From the NCBI RefSeq assembly GCF_003177035.1, contig NZ_CP029488.1, forward strand, positions 310,001-374,000: a DNA stretch of 64,000 bases. Direction: 5' to 3'. The notes under the pieces are model-generated. The model did no database searches. It had not been told where the DNA came from and was given only the letters and a program-made list of their open reading frames with translations. The stretch's first letter is position 1. Every line of letters starts with the position of its first letter. Made by a program: the position numbers and the translations under genes. This stretch comes from Salinisphaera sp. LB1 (lineage in GTDB: Bacteria; Pseudomonadota; Gammaproteobacteria; Nevskiales; Salinisphaeraceae). Of this stretch, positions 54,701 to 64,000 are shown one piece after another.

Positions 54701-55340
54701 GAGGCCACCTACTCGGGGCATTGAAGCGGGACGGGCGAGGCTCCCAATACGCCAGGCAGTGCAGCTGCACTGTCACAAATGCGTAAAGCAAGGCCCGAGC
54801 CAACTTGCAACCCATGGCAAACACATCGTTTTCCGAGCGATGATGAAGACTTACATCCTGAATTGGATGATTTTTCGACAGCCGCATCGCGATCACTTCC
54901 TGCGTACGTTGACCGTCGAGGCCAATACCGGCGCATACCGAGATCGTGCGCGCCACAGCGAACGCCCTGGATCTTATTATTTATATTCCGACACTTATCA
55001 GAATACTTCGAGCTGCCGCAGCGATCTTTTCTGTATAGGGGGCGGGCATGCAGACAGAGATACTGCGGCCCGAGGCTTGAAACCAACGAGGCCAATGGAT
55101 CATTCGGCCAAAAAAACCGTAACAATTACCGACAATCACAATAACCCCCGTTGGCCCGGTGGCACATCCCCGAACCGGGCGTCGGCCGCCCCTCTGGATA
55201 CTCTACGTCGTGTCCGTAGTAATGGACATGGTATCCAGGCCTCGACCTCACCGGCCACGCCCCGCACCAGACGAGGCAACGCCCCGCGCGAATCCACGGT
55301 CGTCGGGCGGCCCGGCGATTTTACGCCGGGCTCGCGCCGG
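54701..55340. other. Gene-free 0.64 kb between PEP-CTERM gene 3 and apbC
   Basis: The only clear element is the sigma-54-like promoter at 54785-54803. The rest, including an AT-rich patch near 54970-55020, shows no gene. The long plus-strand open frame crossing it is antisense to apbC and has no protein-like features. Confidence 0.5.
54785..54803 (-). promoter_or_regulatory. Sigma-54 promoter of PEP-CTERM gene 3
   Basis: On the minus strand TTGGCTCGGGCCTTGCTTT fits TGGCAC-N5-TTGC with one mismatch (A to T) and the exact 12-base GG-GC spacing. The predicted transcript starts near 54776, about 75 bases before the ATG. Confidence 0.7.
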
Positions 55341-56432
55341 CTATGTGCTCTCGACCTTGATGTTCGGGAACTTGCTGGCGTAATCCTTTTTCTGCCGCGA
55401 CAGCCGCGCGGTCGCGTTGCGGGCGATATCGAAATAAGCCGCGGCGATCTGGGAGTCCGGGGCCGCGACCACGGTCGGCTTGCCCGAATCTGCGTATTCG
55501 CGAATCGAGATATCGAGCGGCAGCTCGCCCAGCAAATCGACGTCGTATTCATCGGCGAGCCGCTGGCCGCCGTGTTCGCCGAAGATATGCTCCTCGTGAC
55601 CACACTTCGAGCAGATATGCGTGCTCATGTTCTCGACGATGCCGAGCACGGGCACGCTCACCTTCTTGAACATCTCCACCCCCTTGCGCGCGTCGATCAA
55701 CGACAGATCCTGCGGTGTGGTGACCACCACCGCGCCGGAGACCGGAATCTTCTGCGCGAGCGTGAGCTGGATGTCGCCGGTACCCGGCGGCAGGTCGATG
55801 ATCAGGTAATCCAGATCGCCCCAGGCGCTCTGGAACAGCATCTGCTGCAGCGCGGAGGTCACCATCGGCCCGCGCAGGATGGCCGGGCTTTCCTTGTCGA
55901 TGAGATAGCCGATCGACATGGTCTTGAGGCCGTGGGCGTCGACCGGCTCGATCACGTTCTCGCCGGCGGCCTTGGCGCGGGTGTCGATGCCCATCAGGCG
56001 GGGCTGGCTGGGGCCGTAGATATCCGCATCCAGCAGGCCGACGTTGGCGCCGTCGGCGGCCAGCGCCAGCGCGAAGTTGGCGGCCACCGTGGACTTGCCG
56101 ACGCCGCCCTTGGCCGAGGCCACGGCGATGATGTTGGCCACGCCGTCGATGCGCTTGAGCTGCGACTGCACGGCCTTGGGGCTGATCGAGAAGCCGACGG
56201 TCACGTCGGCCTGTTGCACGTCGGCCAGCGCTTCGAGCTTCTCGCGCACGCGCTCGGCGAGTTCCTGACCGTAGCGTCCGCAGGGGAAGCCGAGGTCCAG
56301 TTCAAGGGTCACCCGACCGGCATCGACCTCCAGCGAGCGCACGGCGCGCGCAGTCATTAGGTCGGTATCGAGATAGGATTCGTGATATCGGGCCAGTTCG
56401 GCCTCGATGCTTTCGCGAAGGGAATCGCTCAT
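55341..56432 (-). CDS. apbC: Iron-sulfur cluster carrier ATPase Mrp/ApbC
   Basis: The 363-residue protein has an N-terminal MIP18-like domain, deviant Walker [13 protein letters not shown] (residues 103-114), [28 protein letters not shown] and the CxxC pair CSKC near residue 274 that holds a bridging Fe-S cluster. It assembles or carries 4Fe-4S clusters to apoproteins. It is divergent from metG, 122 bases away, as in E. coli. The ATG of [13 protein letters not shown] is chosen over a longer lead. Confidence 0.94.
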   Translation of the reverse strand: MSDSLRESIEAELARYHESYLDTDLMTARAVRSLEVDAGRVTLELDLGFPCGRYGQELAERVREKLEALADVQQADVTVGFSISPKAVQSQLKRIDGVANIIAVASAKGGVGKSTVAANFALALAADGANVGLLDADIYGPSQPRLMGIDTRAKAAGENVIEPVDAHGLKTMSIGYLIDKESPAILRGPMVTSALQQMLFQSAWGDLDYLIIDLPPGTGDIQLTLAQKIPVSGAVVVTTPQDLSLIDARKGVEMFKKVSVPVLGIVENMSTHICSKCGHEEHIFGEHGGQRLADEYDVDLLGELPLDISIREYADSGKPTVVAAPDSQIAAAYFDIARNATARLSRQKKDYASKFPNIKVEST

Positions 56433-56554
56433 GGGGCGCACCGCGTGGTTGTGCGTGTAAATGGGCTGACGCGAATGATAGCAACTCGGGGCCGGCCCAC
56501 GGGCGCGGTGTGGCATACTGGCGCGCTTTGAAAACTCACGATTTCGAGCACGTC

Positions 56555-58618
56555 ATGGCGCGCGATATTCTGGTCACCTCAGCCCTGCCCTATGCCAACG
56601 GCGCGACGCATCTGGGGCACATGCTGGAACATATCCAGACCGATATCTGGGTCCGCTTCCAGAAACTGCGCGGGCACAACTGCCTCGCGGTCTGCGGCGA
56701 TGACGCGCACGGCACGCCGATCATGCTCAAGGCGCGCGATCAGGGGATTTCGCCCGAGGCATTGATCGCCGGCGTCTCGGCCGAGCGCCAGCGCGATTTC
56801 GCCGATTTCCTGGTCGTCTACGACAACTACTACACGACGCATTCCGACGAGAACCGCGAACTGTCGGCGGCGATCTACGAGAAACTCGCCGCCGAGGGCC
56901 ATATCGCCCGGCGCACGATCTCGCAGGCGTTCGACCCCGAAGCGCAGATGTTCCTGCCGGATCGCTTCATCCGCGGCGATTGCCCGAACTGCGGCAGTCC
57001 CGATCAGTACGGCGATGCCTGCGAAGTCTGCGGCGCGACCTACCAGCCGACCGAACTGGGCAACCCGGTGTCGGTGTTGTCGGGCGCCACACCGATCGAA
57101 CGCGATTCGGAACATTATTTCTTCAAGCTCGCGGATTTCGAGGGCTTCCTGCGCGACTGGATGCGCGGCGACCGCTTGCAGGAATCGATGAGCCGCAAAC
57201 TCGACGAATGGTTTGCCACCGGCCTGCGCGACTGGGACATCTCGCGCGATGCGCCCTATTTCGGCTTCAAGATTCCGGGCACCGAAGACAAGTATTTCTA
57301 TGTCTGGCTGGATGCGCCGATCGGCTACATGGCGGCATTCCAGAATCTGGTGGACAAACGAGACGATCCGGAGCTGACGTTCGATCGGTTCTGGGGCCGC
57401 GATTCCGACGCCGAGCTGTACCACTTCATCGGCAAGGACATCGTCTATTTCCATGCCCTGTTCTGGCCGGCGATGCTGGAAGGCGCCGGCTTTCGCACCC
57501 CGGATGCGATTCATGCGCACGGCTTCGTCACCGTCAACGGCGAGAAGATGTCGAAATCGCGCGGCACCTTCATCAAGGCGCGCACCTGGCTGGACCATAT
57601 CAATCCGGAATTCCTGCGCTACTACTTCGCGGCCAAGCTGACGCACCGGGTCGAGGATCTGGACCTGAACTTCGAGGACTTTCTGGCCCGGATCAATTCC
57701 GATCTGGTCGGCAAGTACGTCAATATCGCCAGCCGCTGTGCGAACTTCATCAACAAGCGCTTCGACGGCAAACTCGCCGCCGAACTCGACCGGCCGGCAC
57801 TGGTCGAGCACTTCGCCGCGGTCGGCGAGGAAATCGCCGATCACTTCGAAGCGCGCCGCTATGCCCAGGGCATCCGCCAGATCATGGCGCTGGCTGACGA
57901 AGCCAATGCCTACGTCGCCGAGCGCGCGCCCTGGCAGGTCGCCAAGGAAGACGGCCGCGACGCCGAACTGCAGGCCATCTGCACCACCGCGCTGAATCTG
58001 TTTCGCCAGCTCACGATCTACTTGAAGCCCGTGCTGCCGGTCACCGCCGAGCGCGCCGAGGCCTTCCTGCAGATCGAGCCGCTGGTCTGGGCCGACCTGA
58101 ACACTCCGCTGCTCGACCACGAAATCGCCAAGTTCAAGCCGCTGCTGCGCCGCGTCGAGCAGCCGGCGATCGACAAGATGATCGAGGCGAGCAAGGAAGA
58201 TCTGGAAGCCGCCGCGGCGCCGGCCCAGGCCGAGCCGGAACAAGCGAAGGAAGAAAAGAAACAAACCACGGATGCGCCGAAGCCTGCTGAAGACGACGGC
58301 ATGATCGGCATCGACGATTTCGCCAGGGTCGACCTGCGCGTCGCCCGGGTCGAGTCGGCCGATCATGTCGAGGGCGCGGACAAGCTGCTGTGCCTGCAGC
58401 TCGACGTCGGAGAACTCGGCAAGCGCCAGGTCTTCGCCGGCATCAAGTCCGCCTACGACCCGAGCGCGCTGGAAGGCCGGCTGGTCGCCCTGGTTGCCAA
58501 TCTCGCGCCGCGCAAGATGCGCTTCGGCGTCTCCGAAGGCATGGTGCTGGCCGCCGGCGACTCGCCGCACGTGCTCTCGCCGGACGAGGGCGCCAAGCCG
58601 GGTGACAAGATCAAGTAA
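56555..58618 (+). CDS. metG: Methionine--tRNA ligase
   Basis: The 687-residue class I synthetase has HLGH (residues 19-22) in [14 protein letters not shown], a zinc knuckle [18 protein letters not shown], and KMSKS near residue 331 ([11 protein letters not shown]). A C-terminal tRNA-binding domain ([26 protein letters not shown]..., about 585-687) is joined by an Ala/Glu/Lys-rich linker. It charges initiator and elongator tRNA-Met. Length is like the E. coli enzyme (677). The ATG giving [16 protein letters not shown] is chosen. Confidence 0.97.
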   Translation: MARDILVTSALPYANGATHLGHMLEHIQTDIWVRFQKLRGHNCLAVCGDDAHGTPIMLKARDQGISPEALIAGVSAERQRDFADFLVVYDNYYTTHSDENRELSAAIYEKLAAEGHIARRTISQAFDPEAQMFLPDRFIRGDCPNCGSPDQYGDACEVCGATYQPTELGNPVSVLSGATPIERDSEHYFFKLADFEGFLRDWMRGDRLQESMSRKLDEWFATGLRDWDISRDAPYFGFKIPGTEDKYFYVWLDAPIGYMAAFQNLVDKRDDPELTFDRFWGRDSDAELYHFIGKDIVYFHALFWPAMLEGAGFRTPDAIHAHGFVTVNGEKMSKSRGTFIKARTWLDHINPEFLRYYFAAKLTHRVEDLDLNFEDFLARINSDLVGKYVNIASRCANFINKRFDGKLAAELDRPALVEHFAAVGEEIADHFEARRYAQGIRQIMALADEANAYVAERAPWQVAKEDGRDAELQAICTTALNLFRQLTIYLKPVLPVTAERAEAFLQIEPLVWADLNTPLLDHEIAKFKPLLRRVEQPAIDKMIEASKEDLEAAAAPAQAEPEQAKEEKKQTTDAPKPAEDDGMIGIDDFARVDLRVARVESADHVEGADKLLCLQLDVGELGKRQVFAGIKSAYDPSALEGRLVALVANLAPRKMRFGVSEGMVLAAGDSPHVLSPDEGAKPGDKIK

Positions 58619-58843
58619 CGCGGCTTCGTTCGTTAAGGCCTGTCCGCAGATCGACACAGATCTACGCAGATCGGTACGGCATGTCTCCCAATGTTGTCGC
58701 AGAACGAACACTCGCGAGACTTGACGCCATCAAAGTGGGAGCCGAGCATCGAAGCGATGCGTCTTTGATCTGCGTATGTCTGCGTCGATCTGCGGACAAA
58801 TGTCTTCTTGTCAGTTTGCATACCTGAGTCACGCCACCGCGCC
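58619..58843. repeat. Inverted pair of ATCTGCG-type repeats
   Basis: The left arm at about 58628-58668 (GTCCGCAGATCGACACAGAT...) and the right arm at about 58768-58802 (ATCTGCGTATGTCTGCGTCG...GCGGACAAAT) are inverted copies ~100 bases apart. The right arm is nearly identical to the copy at 10403-10443. No gene is seen. Confidence 0.65.
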
Positions 58844-59503
58844 ATGACCGACGCTTCCGTCGACGCCATTGATGCCCTGCTGCCGCAAACCCAGTGTCGG
58901 CGCTGCGGTTACGACGGCTGTCGGCCGTATGCCGAGGCGATCGCGGCGGGCGAGACGGATATCAATCGCTGCCCGCCGGGCGGGGCAGCCACCATCGACA
59001 ATCTGGCCGCGCTGACCGGCATCGCGCCCAAACCGCTCAATCCGGAATGCGGCGATGCCAGCGTGGCCAAGGTGGCCTTCATCCGCGAGGACGAATGCAT
59101 CGGCTGTACGCGCTGCATTCAGGTCTGCCCCACCGATGCCATCATCGGCGCGGCCAAACAGATGCATACCGTGATCGAGGCCGACTGCACCGGCTGCGAA
59201 CTGTGCGTGCCGGCCTGCCCGGTCGACTGTATCGACATGCCGGAATCCACGCCCGAAACCGGCCAGCCGCTATGGCCGCCGCAGCGCCCGATCGACGCCC
59301 AACGCGCAGCCCGCGCCCGGCACCTGTTCGAAGCGCGCCAGAAACGGCTCAATCGCCGCACCACGCGCAAGCGCCGGGCGAACCGTCATGAGGCGACCCA
59401 CGACGCCCGCGAGGATGCCGCGGCCACAGCCGAGGCCAAGAAATCCACCATCGCCGATGCCATCGCGCGGGCCAAGGCCAGACGCCAGAAACGCCAGGAC
59501 TGA
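58844..59503 (+). CDS. rsxB: RsxB/RnfB-like ferredoxin, soluble short form
   Basis: The 219-residue protein has the Rnf-type Fe-S domain C18-x2-C21-x4-C26-x16-C43 ([18 protein letters not shown]) and two 4Fe-4S ferredoxin motifs ([12 protein letters not shown] and [12 protein letters not shown]). A basic/Ala C-terminal tail follows. RnfB passes electrons in the Rnf/Rsx membrane complex, but this copy has no N-terminal membrane anchor and no rnfA, C, D, G or E genes beside it. Such lone copies occur next to nth in other gammaproteobacteria; a role in supplying electrons to SoxR or Fe-S enzymes is inference. Confidence 0.85.
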   Translation: MTDASVDAIDALLPQTQCRRCGYDGCRPYAEAIAAGETDINRCPPGGAATIDNLAALTGIAPKPLNPECGDASVAKVAFIREDECIGCTRCIQVCPTDAIIGAAKQMHTVIEADCTGCELCVPACPVDCIDMPESTPETGQPLWPPQRPIDAQRAARARHLFEARQKRLNRRTTRKRRANRHEATHDAREDAAATAEAKKSTIADAIARAKARRQKRQD

Positions 59504-59739
59504 ATCCGCGCCGGGCGGTCGGCTGGCGGGCGCACGTTCGTCACGCGCCGGCGCCCGTCCCCGGCGCGGTGATTGAACCGGTCGGCCGGGCCGGGGCGAC
59601 GGCGCCATCGGCGCGTTCGAAAAACAGCCCCGTCGGGGGCCGGGGATTGCCTTGCCGCACGACCAGACCACATATTGCGCGGACCGGGCGGGCGCTTATG
59701 CCCCGACTCGATCCCGACGACAGCCATAGGCCGAACTTC

Positions 59740-61341
59740 ATGCATCATCCGACAAGACCCACTGCCCTGTCCCGTCGCGGCATGGTCAGCTCTCCCCATT
59801 ACCTTGCCAGCGCGGCCGGGCAGGACATCCTGCGCCAGGGAGGCTCAGCGGTGGATGCGGCGATTGCGGTCAATGCCACGCTGGGCGTGGTGTTCCCGCA
59901 TATGACCGGTATCGGTGGCGATGCGTTCTGGTTGATCCATTCGCACGGTGCCGACCGCCCGATCGCGCTCAATGGTTCGGGCCGCGCCGTGGGCTCGGCC
60001 AGTCGGGACTCGTATCGCGCGCGCAATCTCGACACCATTCCCCACCGCGGCGCGCTTGCGGCCGTGACCGTGCCGGGCGCAGTGGACAGCTGGTGCATGG
60101 CGCACGCGCGGTACGGCCGGCTGCCCCTGTCGGCGCTTCTGGCACCGGCCATCGAACATGCGCGCGACGGCTATCCGGTCGGCGAATCGCAGGCCCGTTT
60201 CACGGCCGAGTGCGTCGACGTACTGCGCGGCTGTGCCCTGGCCTCGGACCAGTTCATGCCCGGCGGGCGGGCGCCCGAGGCCGGCGAATTGATGCGCCAC
60301 CCGACCCTGGCCGACACGCTGGAGGCCATCGCCCGGTTCGGCCGCGCCGGCTTCTATGAAGGCGAGGTGGCCGCCGAAATAGTGCGGCATCTCGGCACCC
60401 TGGGTCAGCAATGGACGGCGTCCGACCTGGCCAATCACCGCGGGGACTGGGCCGAACCACTCTCCACCCGATATCGCGGTGTGGATTGCTATCAGACGCC
60501 GCCCAATTCGCAGGGTTTCGCGCATCTGATCATGCTCAATATCCTGGCGCATTTCGACGTCGCGGGGCTGCGCGACAAACCCGCCGAGTACGTGCATTTG
60601 CTCGTGGCGGCGACGCGCGAGGCGTTCGCGGTGCGCGACCGCTACCTGACCGATCCCGTGTTTCACGACATTCCGCTGCCGCGCCTGCTGTCGAAGGCCT
60701 TCGCCGGCGAGTGCGCCGAACGCATCAAGCAAGGCCTGCCGAACGCCTATCAAGCACGGCCGGCCGGTGGCGACACCACCGCCACGATGGTGGTCGACGG
60801 CCAGGGCAATGCGGTGTCGCTCATCCAGAGCATCTACCACGAATGGGGCGCCGCCACCATGGCCGGCGACACCGGGGTATTGCTACAGAACCGCGGCGCC
60901 TTCTTCTCACTCGATGACGCGCACGTCAACCGCCTCGAACCCGGCAAGCGCTCGTTTCATACCCTCATGCCCGGCATGGCCTATCGGGACGGCCGCCCCT
61001 GGCTCGTCTACGGCACCATGGGCGGCGAGGGCCAGCCGCAGACCAGTACCGCATTGCTGACGCGGATGCTGGATTTCGGCCTGGATCCGCAGCGGGCGAT
61101 CGACGCGCCGCGCTGGCTCTACGGCCGCAGCTGGGGGACGGCGACCGATGCCCTGCGCGTGGAATCGCGCTTCGATGCCGCGATCGACACCCGCCTCGCC
61201 GCCCACGGCCACGAAGTATGCCGCGTGGGCGACTGGGACGGGGTCATGGGCCATGCGGCCGCCATCCGGATCGATGCAGCCACCGGCGTGTTGCACGGTG
61301 CCGCCGATCCACGCGGGGAAGGCATCGCGCTGGGTTGGTGA
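59740..61341 (+). CDS. Gamma-glutamyltransferase family protein
   Basis: The ~533-residue protein starts MHHPTRPTALSRRGMVSSPHYLAS (alternative ATG at 59698). It has QGGSAVDAAIAVNATLGVVFPHMTGIGGDAFWLIH, the self-cleavage/nucleophile site GGDTTATMVVD near residue 345, and the GTMGGEGQPQT segment. Gamma-glutamyltransferases are Ntn hydrolases that cut gamma-glutamyl bonds. No clear signal peptide is seen at the chosen start, so the protein may be cytoplasmic, as in the GGT-like cephalosporin acylase group. It lies between rsxB and nth. Confidence 0.87.
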   Translation: MHHPTRPTALSRRGMVSSPHYLASAAGQDILRQGGSAVDAAIAVNATLGVVFPHMTGIGGDAFWLIHSHGADRPIALNGSGRAVGSASRDSYRARNLDTIPHRGALAAVTVPGAVDSWCMAHARYGRLPLSALLAPAIEHARDGYPVGESQARFTAECVDVLRGCALASDQFMPGGRAPEAGELMRHPTLADTLEAIARFGRAGFYEGEVAAEIVRHLGTLGQQWTASDLANHRGDWAEPLSTRYRGVDCYQTPPNSQGFAHLIMLNILAHFDVAGLRDKPAEYVHLLVAATREAFAVRDRYLTDPVFHDIPLPRLLSKAFAGECAERIKQGLPNAYQARPAGGDTTATMVVDGQGNAVSLIQSIYHEWGAATMAGDTGVLLQNRGAFFSLDDAHVNRLEPGKRSFHTLMPGMAYRDGRPWLVYGTMGGEGQPQTSTALLTRMLDFGLDPQRAIDAPRWLYGRSWGTATDALRVESRFDAAIDTRLAAHGHEVCRVGDWDGVMGHAAAIRIDAATGVLHGAADPRGEGIALGW

Positions 61342-61476
61342 ATGCCGGCCAGGTATGCATCGACGCACGGCCGCATATGGCCCGAGATGCGTCGCGCGTT
61401 ATTCTTGCCCGCGCCAGCGTCAATCACCCGCGCCGACTCGTGCCGACCGAGGCACGCGCCATTCATTGCCCCGGAC

Positions 61477-62124
61477 ATGAACAAGCAGAAACGCACCGAA
61501 ATATTCGAACGATTGAAGGCCGCCAACCCGGCGCCGAAAACGGAACTGGAATACAGCTCGACGTTCGAGCTGCTGATCGCCGTAATGTTGTCGGCCCAGG
61601 CCACCGATGTCGGCGTGAACAAGGCAACGCGGAAACTGTTCCCGGTCGCCAATACGCCGCAGGCGATCCTCGATCTGGGCGAGGACGGTCTCAAGCGTTA
61701 CATCAACACCATCGGCCTTTACAACAGCAAGGCCGCCAACGTGATCAAGACCTGTCGCGCCCTGCTCGACAAACACGACGGCGAAGTGCCGGCCACCCGC
61801 GCCGAGCTGACCGCCCTGCCCGGCGTCGGCCGCAAGACCGCGAATGTCGTGCTCAATACGGCCTTCGGCCAGCCGGCGATGGCCGTGGATACGCACATCT
61901 TTCGCGTATCCAACCGGACCGGCATCGCGCCGGGCAAGACGGTGCGCGAGGTCGAGGACCGGCTGCTGCGGTGGGTGCCCCGGGCCTATCTACAGGATGC
62001 GCACCACTGGCTGATCCTGCACGGGCGGTATGTATGCAAGGCCCGCAAACCGGCCTGCGACGCCTGCGTTATCGTCGACCTGTGCGAATACAAGCACAAG
62101 AACCTGCAAGGAGCCACCGAATGA
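61477..62124 (+). CDS. nth: Endonuclease III
   Basis: The 215-residue DNA glycosylase/AP lyase begins MNKQKRTEIFERLKAANP. The HhH region LPGVGRKTANVVLNTAFG carries the catalytic Lys, and VDTHIFRVSNRTG carries the catalytic Asp. The 4Fe-4S cluster ligands C-x6-C-x2-C-x5-C lie in CKARKPACDACVIVDLC. It removes oxidised pyrimidines. The last codon and stop overlap the next start (ATGA). Confidence 0.96.
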   Translation: MNKQKRTEIFERLKAANPAPKTELEYSSTFELLIAVMLSAQATDVGVNKATRKLFPVANTPQAILDLGEDGLKRYINTIGLYNSKAANVIKTCRALLDKHDGEVPATRAELTALPGVGRKTANVVLNTAFGQPAMAVDTHIFRVSNRTGIAPGKTVREVEDRLLRWVPRAYLQDAHHWLILHGRYVCKARKPACDACVIVDLCEYKHKNLQGATE

Positions 62125-62780
62125 GTTCGTCACACCAGGCCGAAGCCTTCTCGCACCGCGGCACGCCGCGCATCTTCTGTATCGGGCGCAACTATGCCAA
62201 GCACATCGAGGAACTGAACAACACGCTGCCCGGCGCCGAATGCGTGATCTTCATGAAGCCGGCTTCCGCTCTGGTCGCGCCCGATGAGGCAGTCCGTCTG
62301 CCGGTCGGGCTCGGCGAGATCCACCACGAAGCCGAACTGGTGGTGGAGATCGGCCTGGGCGGCCGCGATATCCGCCCCGAGGCCGCGCGCGAGCATATCC
62401 GCGGCGTCGGTCTCGGGCTGGATCTGACGCTGCGCGCCGTGCAGACCGAACTCAAGCACAGCGGCGAGCCCTGGGAACGCGCCAAGGCCTTCGACGCGAG
62501 CGCCCCGCTGGGCCCGATGGTACCGCTTGGCGAAAACATGGATCTCGGCGATCTGCATTTCGAGCTGGCGGTGGACGGCGAAGTGCGCCAGTCCGGGCAT
62601 ACCGCACACATGCTGGTGGGCGTTGCCGACCTGATTGCGGTGGTCAGCCGGACCTGGGCGTTAATGCCGGGCGATCTCATCTTCACCGGCACGCCGGAGG
62701 GCGTCGGGGCAATCGAACCCGGCCAGCATCTCAAGCTGTCGGGGCCAGGGCTGGCCGGCGCGGCATGGACGCTGGCCTGA
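62121..62780 (+). CDS. Fumarylacetoacetate hydrolase-family protein
   Basis: The 219-residue protein has PRIFCIGRNYAKHIEELNN, FMKPASALVAPDEAVRLP, the metal-binding EIHHEAELVVEIG and GLGLDLTLRAVQ. MPGDLIFTGTPEGVG near the end completes the FAH fold. Close relatives (YcgM, FAHD1) hydrolyse acylpyruvates or decarboxylate oxaloacetate. The ATG overlaps nth by four bases, so both are likely co-translated. The substrate is not certain. Confidence 0.9.
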   Translation: MSSSHQAEAFSHRGTPRIFCIGRNYAKHIEELNNTLPGAECVIFMKPASALVAPDEAVRLPVGLGEIHHEAELVVEIGLGGRDIRPEAAREHIRGVGLGLDLTLRAVQTELKHSGEPWERAKAFDASAPLGPMVPLGENMDLGDLHFELAVDGEVRQSGHTAHMLVGVADLIAVVSRTWALMPGDLIFTGTPEGVGAIEPGQHLKLSGPGLAGAAWTLA

Positions 62781-62991
62781 CGCACAGCCGCCGCGGCCTC
62801 ATCGCCCGTACGTTCGCACTTGCCCCGGCGACCGGAAACGCGATACCGCGCCCCAATACGGCCCATGGCCGGCCGCCCGAGCCGCGCGGGCCGCAGACGT
62901 CGTCCATGGCCAAAGCCGGCGCATGCCGTGCCGGCCCGAGTCGAGCACCGGTGCATGCCGGCGCCGGGGGCGACCGCGCGGCGCGGATGAA
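62781..62991. other. Convergent intergenic region
   Basis: About 210 GC-rich bases between the FAH-family stop and the livF stop on the other strand. I see no gene or clear terminator. Confidence 0.4.
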
Positions 62992-63723
62992 TCAGCCGAT
63001 CGCAGCCGAGGCTGAAGTATCGAGGCTGGCGCCCGCCAGCGCCTTGACGCGGTCCTCATCGGCCGCGAGTTCCGCGGCTGAGCCCTCGTGCACGATTGCA
63101 CCATCGCCCAGCACGTAGGCGCGATCGGCATCGCGCAGCGCCAACCAGGCGTTCTGCTCAACCAGCAATACGGCGATGCCCTCGTCACGCATGGCCACCA
63201 CGGTCTTCATCACCTCCTCCACGATCACTGGCGCGAGGCCCTGCGAGGGCTCGTCGAGGATCAGGAAGCGCGGATTGAGCAGCAGCGCGCGGGCGATCGC
63301 GAGCATTTCCTGTTCGCCGCCGGACAACTGCCCGCCCTTGCTGGTACGGCGCTCGGCCAGGCGCGGAAACAGTTCGTACACCGTATCCAGTGTCCAGCGG
63401 CCGCTCGTAGCCGCCGGGACCCGGAGATTGTCATGCACCGTGAGATGGCCGAATATCTTGCGGCCTTCCGGCACATAGCCCACACCGAGCTTGGCAATCC
63501 GGTGCGGCGGCCAGCCGGTTACATCCTTGCCGAACAACTGGATGCGGCCCTTGCGCGGCGGCGTCAGGCCCATGAGCGAGCGCAGGGTCGTGGTCTTGCC
63601 GGCGCCGTTGCGCCCCAGCAGCGTGACGATCTCGCCCGCCGCCACCCGCAGCGAGACACCATGCAGGATGTGGCTCTTGCCGTAGTAGGTATGCAATTGA
63701 TCGGCATGCAGGATATCGCTCAT
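62992..63723 (-). CDS. livF: Branched-chain amino acid ABC transporter ATP-binding protein LivF
   Basis: The 243-residue ATPase has Walker A GRNGAGKT at 37-44, the LivF-type GVGYVPEGRKIFGHLTVHDNL, signature QLSGGEQEMLAIARAL, Walker B FLILDEPSQGLAPVIV and VLLVEQNAWLAL. It pairs with LivG to power uptake of branched-chain amino acids or related solutes such as amides or urea. Its ATG overlaps the livG stop. The C-terminal ~15 residues are Ser/Ala-rich and unusual. Confidence 0.92.
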   Translation of the reverse strand: MSDILHADQLHTYYGKSHILHGVSLRVAAGEIVTLLGRNGAGKTTTLRSLMGLTPPRKGRIQLFGKDVTGWPPHRIAKLGVGYVPEGRKIFGHLTVHDNLRVPAATSGRWTLDTVYELFPRLAERRTSKGGQLSGGEQEMLAIARALLLNPRFLILDEPSQGLAPVIVEEVMKTVVAMRDEGIAVLLVEQNAWLALRDADRAYVLGDGAIVHEGSAAELAADEDRVKALAGASLDTSASAAIG

Positions 63724-64000
63724 TGCGCCGCCCCCAGATAAGCTGCCTGCACGTCGGCATTGGCCGAGATTTCGGCCGGCGTGCCTTCGGCCAGCAGATG
63801 TCCGTTGTCCAGCACCGTGATGCGATCGGCCACGTTGAAGATGATGCTCATATCGTGCTCGATGAACAGCATGGTGATGCCGCGTTCACGATGAAGATGA
63901 CGAATGAGATCGGTCATACGGTCGGTTTCCTCGTCGCCCATACCAGCGGTCGGCTCGTCGAGCAGCAACAGCCGCGGCTCACGCGCCAGCGCGATGGCGA
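63720..64000 (-). CDS. livG: Branched-chain amino acid ABC transporter ATP-binding protein LivG (partial)
   Basis: Only the last ~93 residues are in the window; the frame runs off the right edge. They include IALAREPRLLLLDEPTAGMGDEE (Walker B), FIEHDMSIIFNVADRITVLDNGHLLAEGTP (H-loop and tail) and the AAYLG ending typical of LivG. The stop overlaps the livF ATG. Confidence 0.9.
   Translation of the reverse strand, partial: AIALAREPRLLLLDEPTAGMGDEETDRMTDLIRHLHRERGITMLFIEHDMSIIFNVADRITVLDNGHLLAEGTPAEISANADVQAAYLGAAQ

Noticed and set aside
45300..55340. Integrated genomic island with integrase and attachment sites
   Set aside because: The gene content is accessory, but I found no integrase, direct repeats or tRNA junction at the ends, so only displacement of dcd from apbC is claimed.
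56579..58711. 710-codon open frame on the minus strand
   Set aside because: It is antisense to metG and lacks protein-family features.

Overview
The window is GC-rich, tightly packed bacterial chromosome. The synteny is gammaproteobacterial: recA-recX-alaS-lysC-tRNA-Ser-tRNA-Arg, tRNA-Gln-prs-rplY-pth-ychF, lolB|hemA-prfA-prmC, hda-perM|purM-purN, and apbC|metG. Hopanoid genes, PEP-CTERM proteins, a VolA-type lipase and a short NAD-type isocitrate dehydrogenase fit a free-living lineage such as Salinisphaeraceae/Nevskiales. That placement is my inference and was not tested. No phage, IS transposase, rRNA or CRISPR array was seen.

Layout. 0-4.5 kb: end of an RND pump, a CDF metal exporter, a lone receiver domain with a damaged 5' end, and an MHS transporter next to a proline-racemase-family enzyme. 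4.5-5.5 kb: tRNA-Ser, tRNA-Arg and tandem tRNA-derived repeats. 5.7-16.2 kb: lysC, alaS, a thiamine-binding-type protein, recX, recA, thpR, pncC and mutS. 16.5-22.8 kb: DUF2505, an ABC1 kinase, tRNA-Met, ychF, pth, rplY, prs and tRNA-Gln. 22.5-23.3 kb: three more tRNA-derived repeats. 23.4-30.3 kb: an Fsr-like MFS pump, lolB, a TPR protein, hemA, prfA and prmC. 30.4-32.5 kb: two PEP-CTERM genes made by a tandem duplication that also copied the end of prmC. 32.5-45.1 kb: isocitrate dehydrogenase, an L,D-transpeptidase, a CDF-like protein, a JAMM protease, proS, a lytic transglycosylase, wrbA, hda, a PerM homologue, purM, purN, a DUF3108 protein and dcd. 45.3-54.7 kb: accessory block with the lipase, a quinone reductase, hpnIJKL and a third PEP-CTERM gene. 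55.3-64 kb: apbC, metG, an RsxB-like ferredoxin, ggt, nth, a FAH-family enzyme, and livF/livG running off the end.

Most interesting signals. (1) Five copies of a 76-78 bp hairpin-rich insert sit at exactly the same T-loop position (GATT | TCGAAC) of tRNA-derived sequences beside two different tRNA genes. (2) A dispersed set of degenerate intergenic repeats ends in GCGGACAAA, often in inverted pairs, and one overlaps the start of a lytic transglycosylase gene. (3) The PEP-CTERM genes carry sigma-54 -24/-12 promoters. (4) The hopanoid cyclitol genes hpnIJKL lie between dcd and apbC. (5) A proline-racemase-family enzyme has Ser/Thr in place of the catalytic Cys pair, and a CDF protein lacks its metal-site residues. 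(6) csrA and ispE are missing from their usual places.
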